Source: Bacteroidales bacterium UBA1794 (lineage in GTDB: Bacteria > Bacteroidota > Bacteroidia > Bacteroidales > Bacteroidaceae). From it: a DNA stretch of 64,000 bases. The stretch lies in NCBI GenBank assembly GCA_002315435.1, contig DCFW01000038.1, positions 1 through 64,000 on the forward strand, read 5' to 3'. The position numbers were made by a program, and so were the translations under genes. Shown here one piece after another: positions 62,570 through 64,000 of the stretch; within the stretch, counting starts at the first letter, position 1; each line of letters begins with the position of its first letter. The notes under the pieces were generated by a model that saw only the letters and a program-made list of their open reading frames with translations, was not told the DNA's origin and searched no databases.

Positions 62570-64000
62570 ATGAATATATTTGATTTCAAGCCCAAACTTT
62601 ACACGACATTAAAGAACTACTCTAAAGAAACATTTCTTTCAGATTTGATGGCAGGAATTATTGTAGGCATTGTCGCCCTTCCATTAGCTATCGCTTTTGG
62701 TATTGCTTCCGGAGTCTCACCTGAAAAAGGAATGATCACTGCAATTATTGCCGGCTTTATTATTTCGCTATTAGGTGGAAGCAAAGTTCAAATCGGGGGA
62801 CCTACCGGAGCCTTTATTGTTATTGTCTACGGAATTATCCAACAGTATGGAGAAAAGGGACTGATAGTTGCAACTATTATGGCCGGTGTATTTTTGATTC
62901 TTCTTGGAGTCTTTAAATTAGGAACAATTATTAAATACATTCCTTATCCTATTGTAGTAGGTTTTACCAGCGGCATTGCAGTAACAATTTTTACTACACA
63001 GATAAAAGATTTATTCGGGTTGTCTATAGGTGCTGTTCCTGCTGATTTCTTTTCTAAATGGAGTGCCTATTTTCAAAACTTCTCAACGGTGAATTTATGG
63101 TCGGCAATAGTAGGAATACTAAGTATTCTCATTATTATTTATACGCCCAAATTATCTAAAAAGATACCAGGATCTCTGATTGCTATTATTCTAATGACGG
63201 TTCTGGCTTATATATTAAAAACATATGCAGGAATCAATTCTATTGAGACTATCGGTGATCGATTTACAATTAATGCATCGCTGCCACAAGCAATATTTCC
63301 TGTGATGTCTTGGGAAGTGATCAAAGGACTTTTCCCTGCAGCAATAACAATTGCTGTCTTGGGTGCTATTGAATCACTACTTTCTGCTACGGTTGCAGAT
63401 GGTGTGACAGGAGATAAACATAATTCCAATCAGGAATTAATGGCTTTAGGTGTTGCCAATCTGGTTACCCCCTTATTCGGTGGTATTCCTGCGACGGGAG
63501 CTATTGCACGAACAATGACCAATATTAATAATGGTGGAAAGACTCCGGTAGCCGGATTAATCCATGCCGTGACGCTTTTGCTCATTTTAGTCTGTCTCGG
63601 TCCACTCACGAAGCATATCCCAATGTCCTGTCTTGCTGGAGTATTAGTAATCGTTTCTTACAACATGAGCGAATGGAGAACATTCCGAGCATTGCTTAAA
63701 AATCCGAAATCAGATGTATCTGTACTGCTTATTACTTTTCTTCTAACTGTCATATTCGATTTGACAGTAGCAATAGAGGTTGGAATCGTCATTGCATGTT
63801 TGCTGTTTATGAAACGTGTGGCAGAAACCACAAATATATCTATTATTACTGACGAGATTGATCCCAATACAGAATTTGATACTAGTCATGAAGAACATCT
63901 TATTGTTCCCGAGGGAGTAGAGGTATATGAAATTAATGGCCCTTATTTCTTTGGAATAGCGAACAAGTTTGAAGAACAAATGGTTCAGCTTGATGATCAT
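62570..64000 (+). CDS. SulP-family anion transporter, partial
   Basis: The frame is open from the ATG at 62570 to the window edge: 477 codons are visible and the end lies outside. It has about 10-12 membrane helices starting with ETFLSDLMAGIIVGIVALPLA, the SulP signatures (GGPTGAFIVIV; GVANLVTPLFGGIPATGAIART) and the beginning of a C-terminal STAS domain (VEVYEINGPYFFG). SulP proteins carry sulfate or bicarbonate, often with sodium. A TACTTTTG element at 62522-62529 may be its promoter. Because the block at 30489-47647 handles sulfate, this could be a sulfate route, but bicarbonate is equally possible. Confidence 0.9.
   Translation, partial: MNIFDFKPKLYTTLKNYSKETFLSDLMAGIIVGIVALPLAIAFGIASGVSPEKGMITAIIAGFIISLLGGSKVQIGGPTGAFIVIVYGIIQQYGEKGLIVATIMAGVFLILLGVFKLGTIIKYIPYPIVVGFTSGIAVTIFTTQIKDLFGLSIGAVPADFFSKWSAYFQNFSTVNLWSAIVGILSILIIIYTPKLSKKIPGSLIAIILMTVLAYILKTYAGINSIETIGDRFTINASLPQAIFPVMSWEVIKGLFPAAITIAVLGAIESLLSATVADGVTGDKHNSNQELMALGVANLVTPLFGGIPATGAIARTMTNINNGGKTPVAGLIHAVTLLLILVCLGPLTKHIPMSCLAGVLVIVSYNMSEWRTFRALLKNPKSDVSVLLITFLLTVIFDLTVAIEVGIVIACLLFMKRVAETTNISIITDEIDPNTEFDTSHEEHLIVPEGVEVYEINGPYFFGIANKFEEQMVQLDDH

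Noticed and set aside
1..64000. Classical CRISPR arrays, rRNA, tRNA or insertion sequences
   Set aside because: The repeats present are short iteron-like units without spacers of uniform length, and no transposase, tRNA or rRNA pattern was found by reading.

Overview
The window looks like chromosome of a Bacteroides-type bacterium (Bacteroidales; species not determined). Pointers are Bacteroidales-style promoters (TTTG, about 20 bp, TAnnTTTG), weak Shine-Dalgarno sites, a DUF4248 gene, ribosomal protein S16 with a long Ala/Glu tail, a DUF2490 barrel protein and LptD of the large Bacteroidetes type. Most genes are housekeeping or metabolic. No rRNA, tRNA, CRISPR array or recognisable transposase was seen.

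Layout. 1-940: end of a DUF4248 gene, then two short-repeat arrays, the second a palindromic array with an A/T core. 948-8077: lptD, HD phosphohydrolase, MscS channel, a frameshifted MFS exporter, a lipoprotein and a pentapeptide-repeat membrane protein. 8412-17895: rpsP, aminopeptidase P, SDR and uvrA on the minus strand, purL on the plus strand. 18014-25428: LytS/LytR-like two-component pair, DUF2490 protein, a tiny exported protein behind a sigma-54 promoter, an NtrC-type regulator and a hybrid kinase. 25613-30317: methyltransferase, AraC regulator, C_GCAxxG_C_C protein, metallo-hydrolase and iron alcohol dehydrogenase.

30489-47647 is the most coherent block. It holds a Pst-like ABC importer, an orphan LuxR regulator, a ThiS-like sulfur carrier with a masked C-terminus, its E1-like activator, a JAMM protease, sulfate activation and APS reduction (cysD, cysN, cysH), a sulfite reductase fused to a TusA-like domain, and a glutamyl-tRNA-to-siroheme pathway (hemA, hemC-cobA-hemD fusion, hemB, hemL, cysG N-terminal domain). 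I read it as a sulfate-to-protein-thiocarboxylate island that makes its own siroheme. It resembles the HcyS/HcyF/HcyD/Sir route known from Wolinella succinogenes, and it has unusually short HemA and HemC parts.

47648-49061 is accessory: a structured inverted repeat, a second palindromic array with the same plan as the one at 389-933 but a different repeat unit, and an orphan HipB-like regulator with a 16-22-16 inverted-repeat operator. That operator recurs at 56551-56604 upstream of ahpC. Then come a MarR-RND-TolC efflux operon, L-serine dehydratase, ahpC, the oxidative pentose-phosphate operon (gnd-zwf-pgl), a nucleotidyltransferase-like protein, a VOC protein, and a SulP transporter cut by the window end.

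The two palindromic arrays and the thiocarboxylate/siroheme island are the best candidates for undescribed biology.
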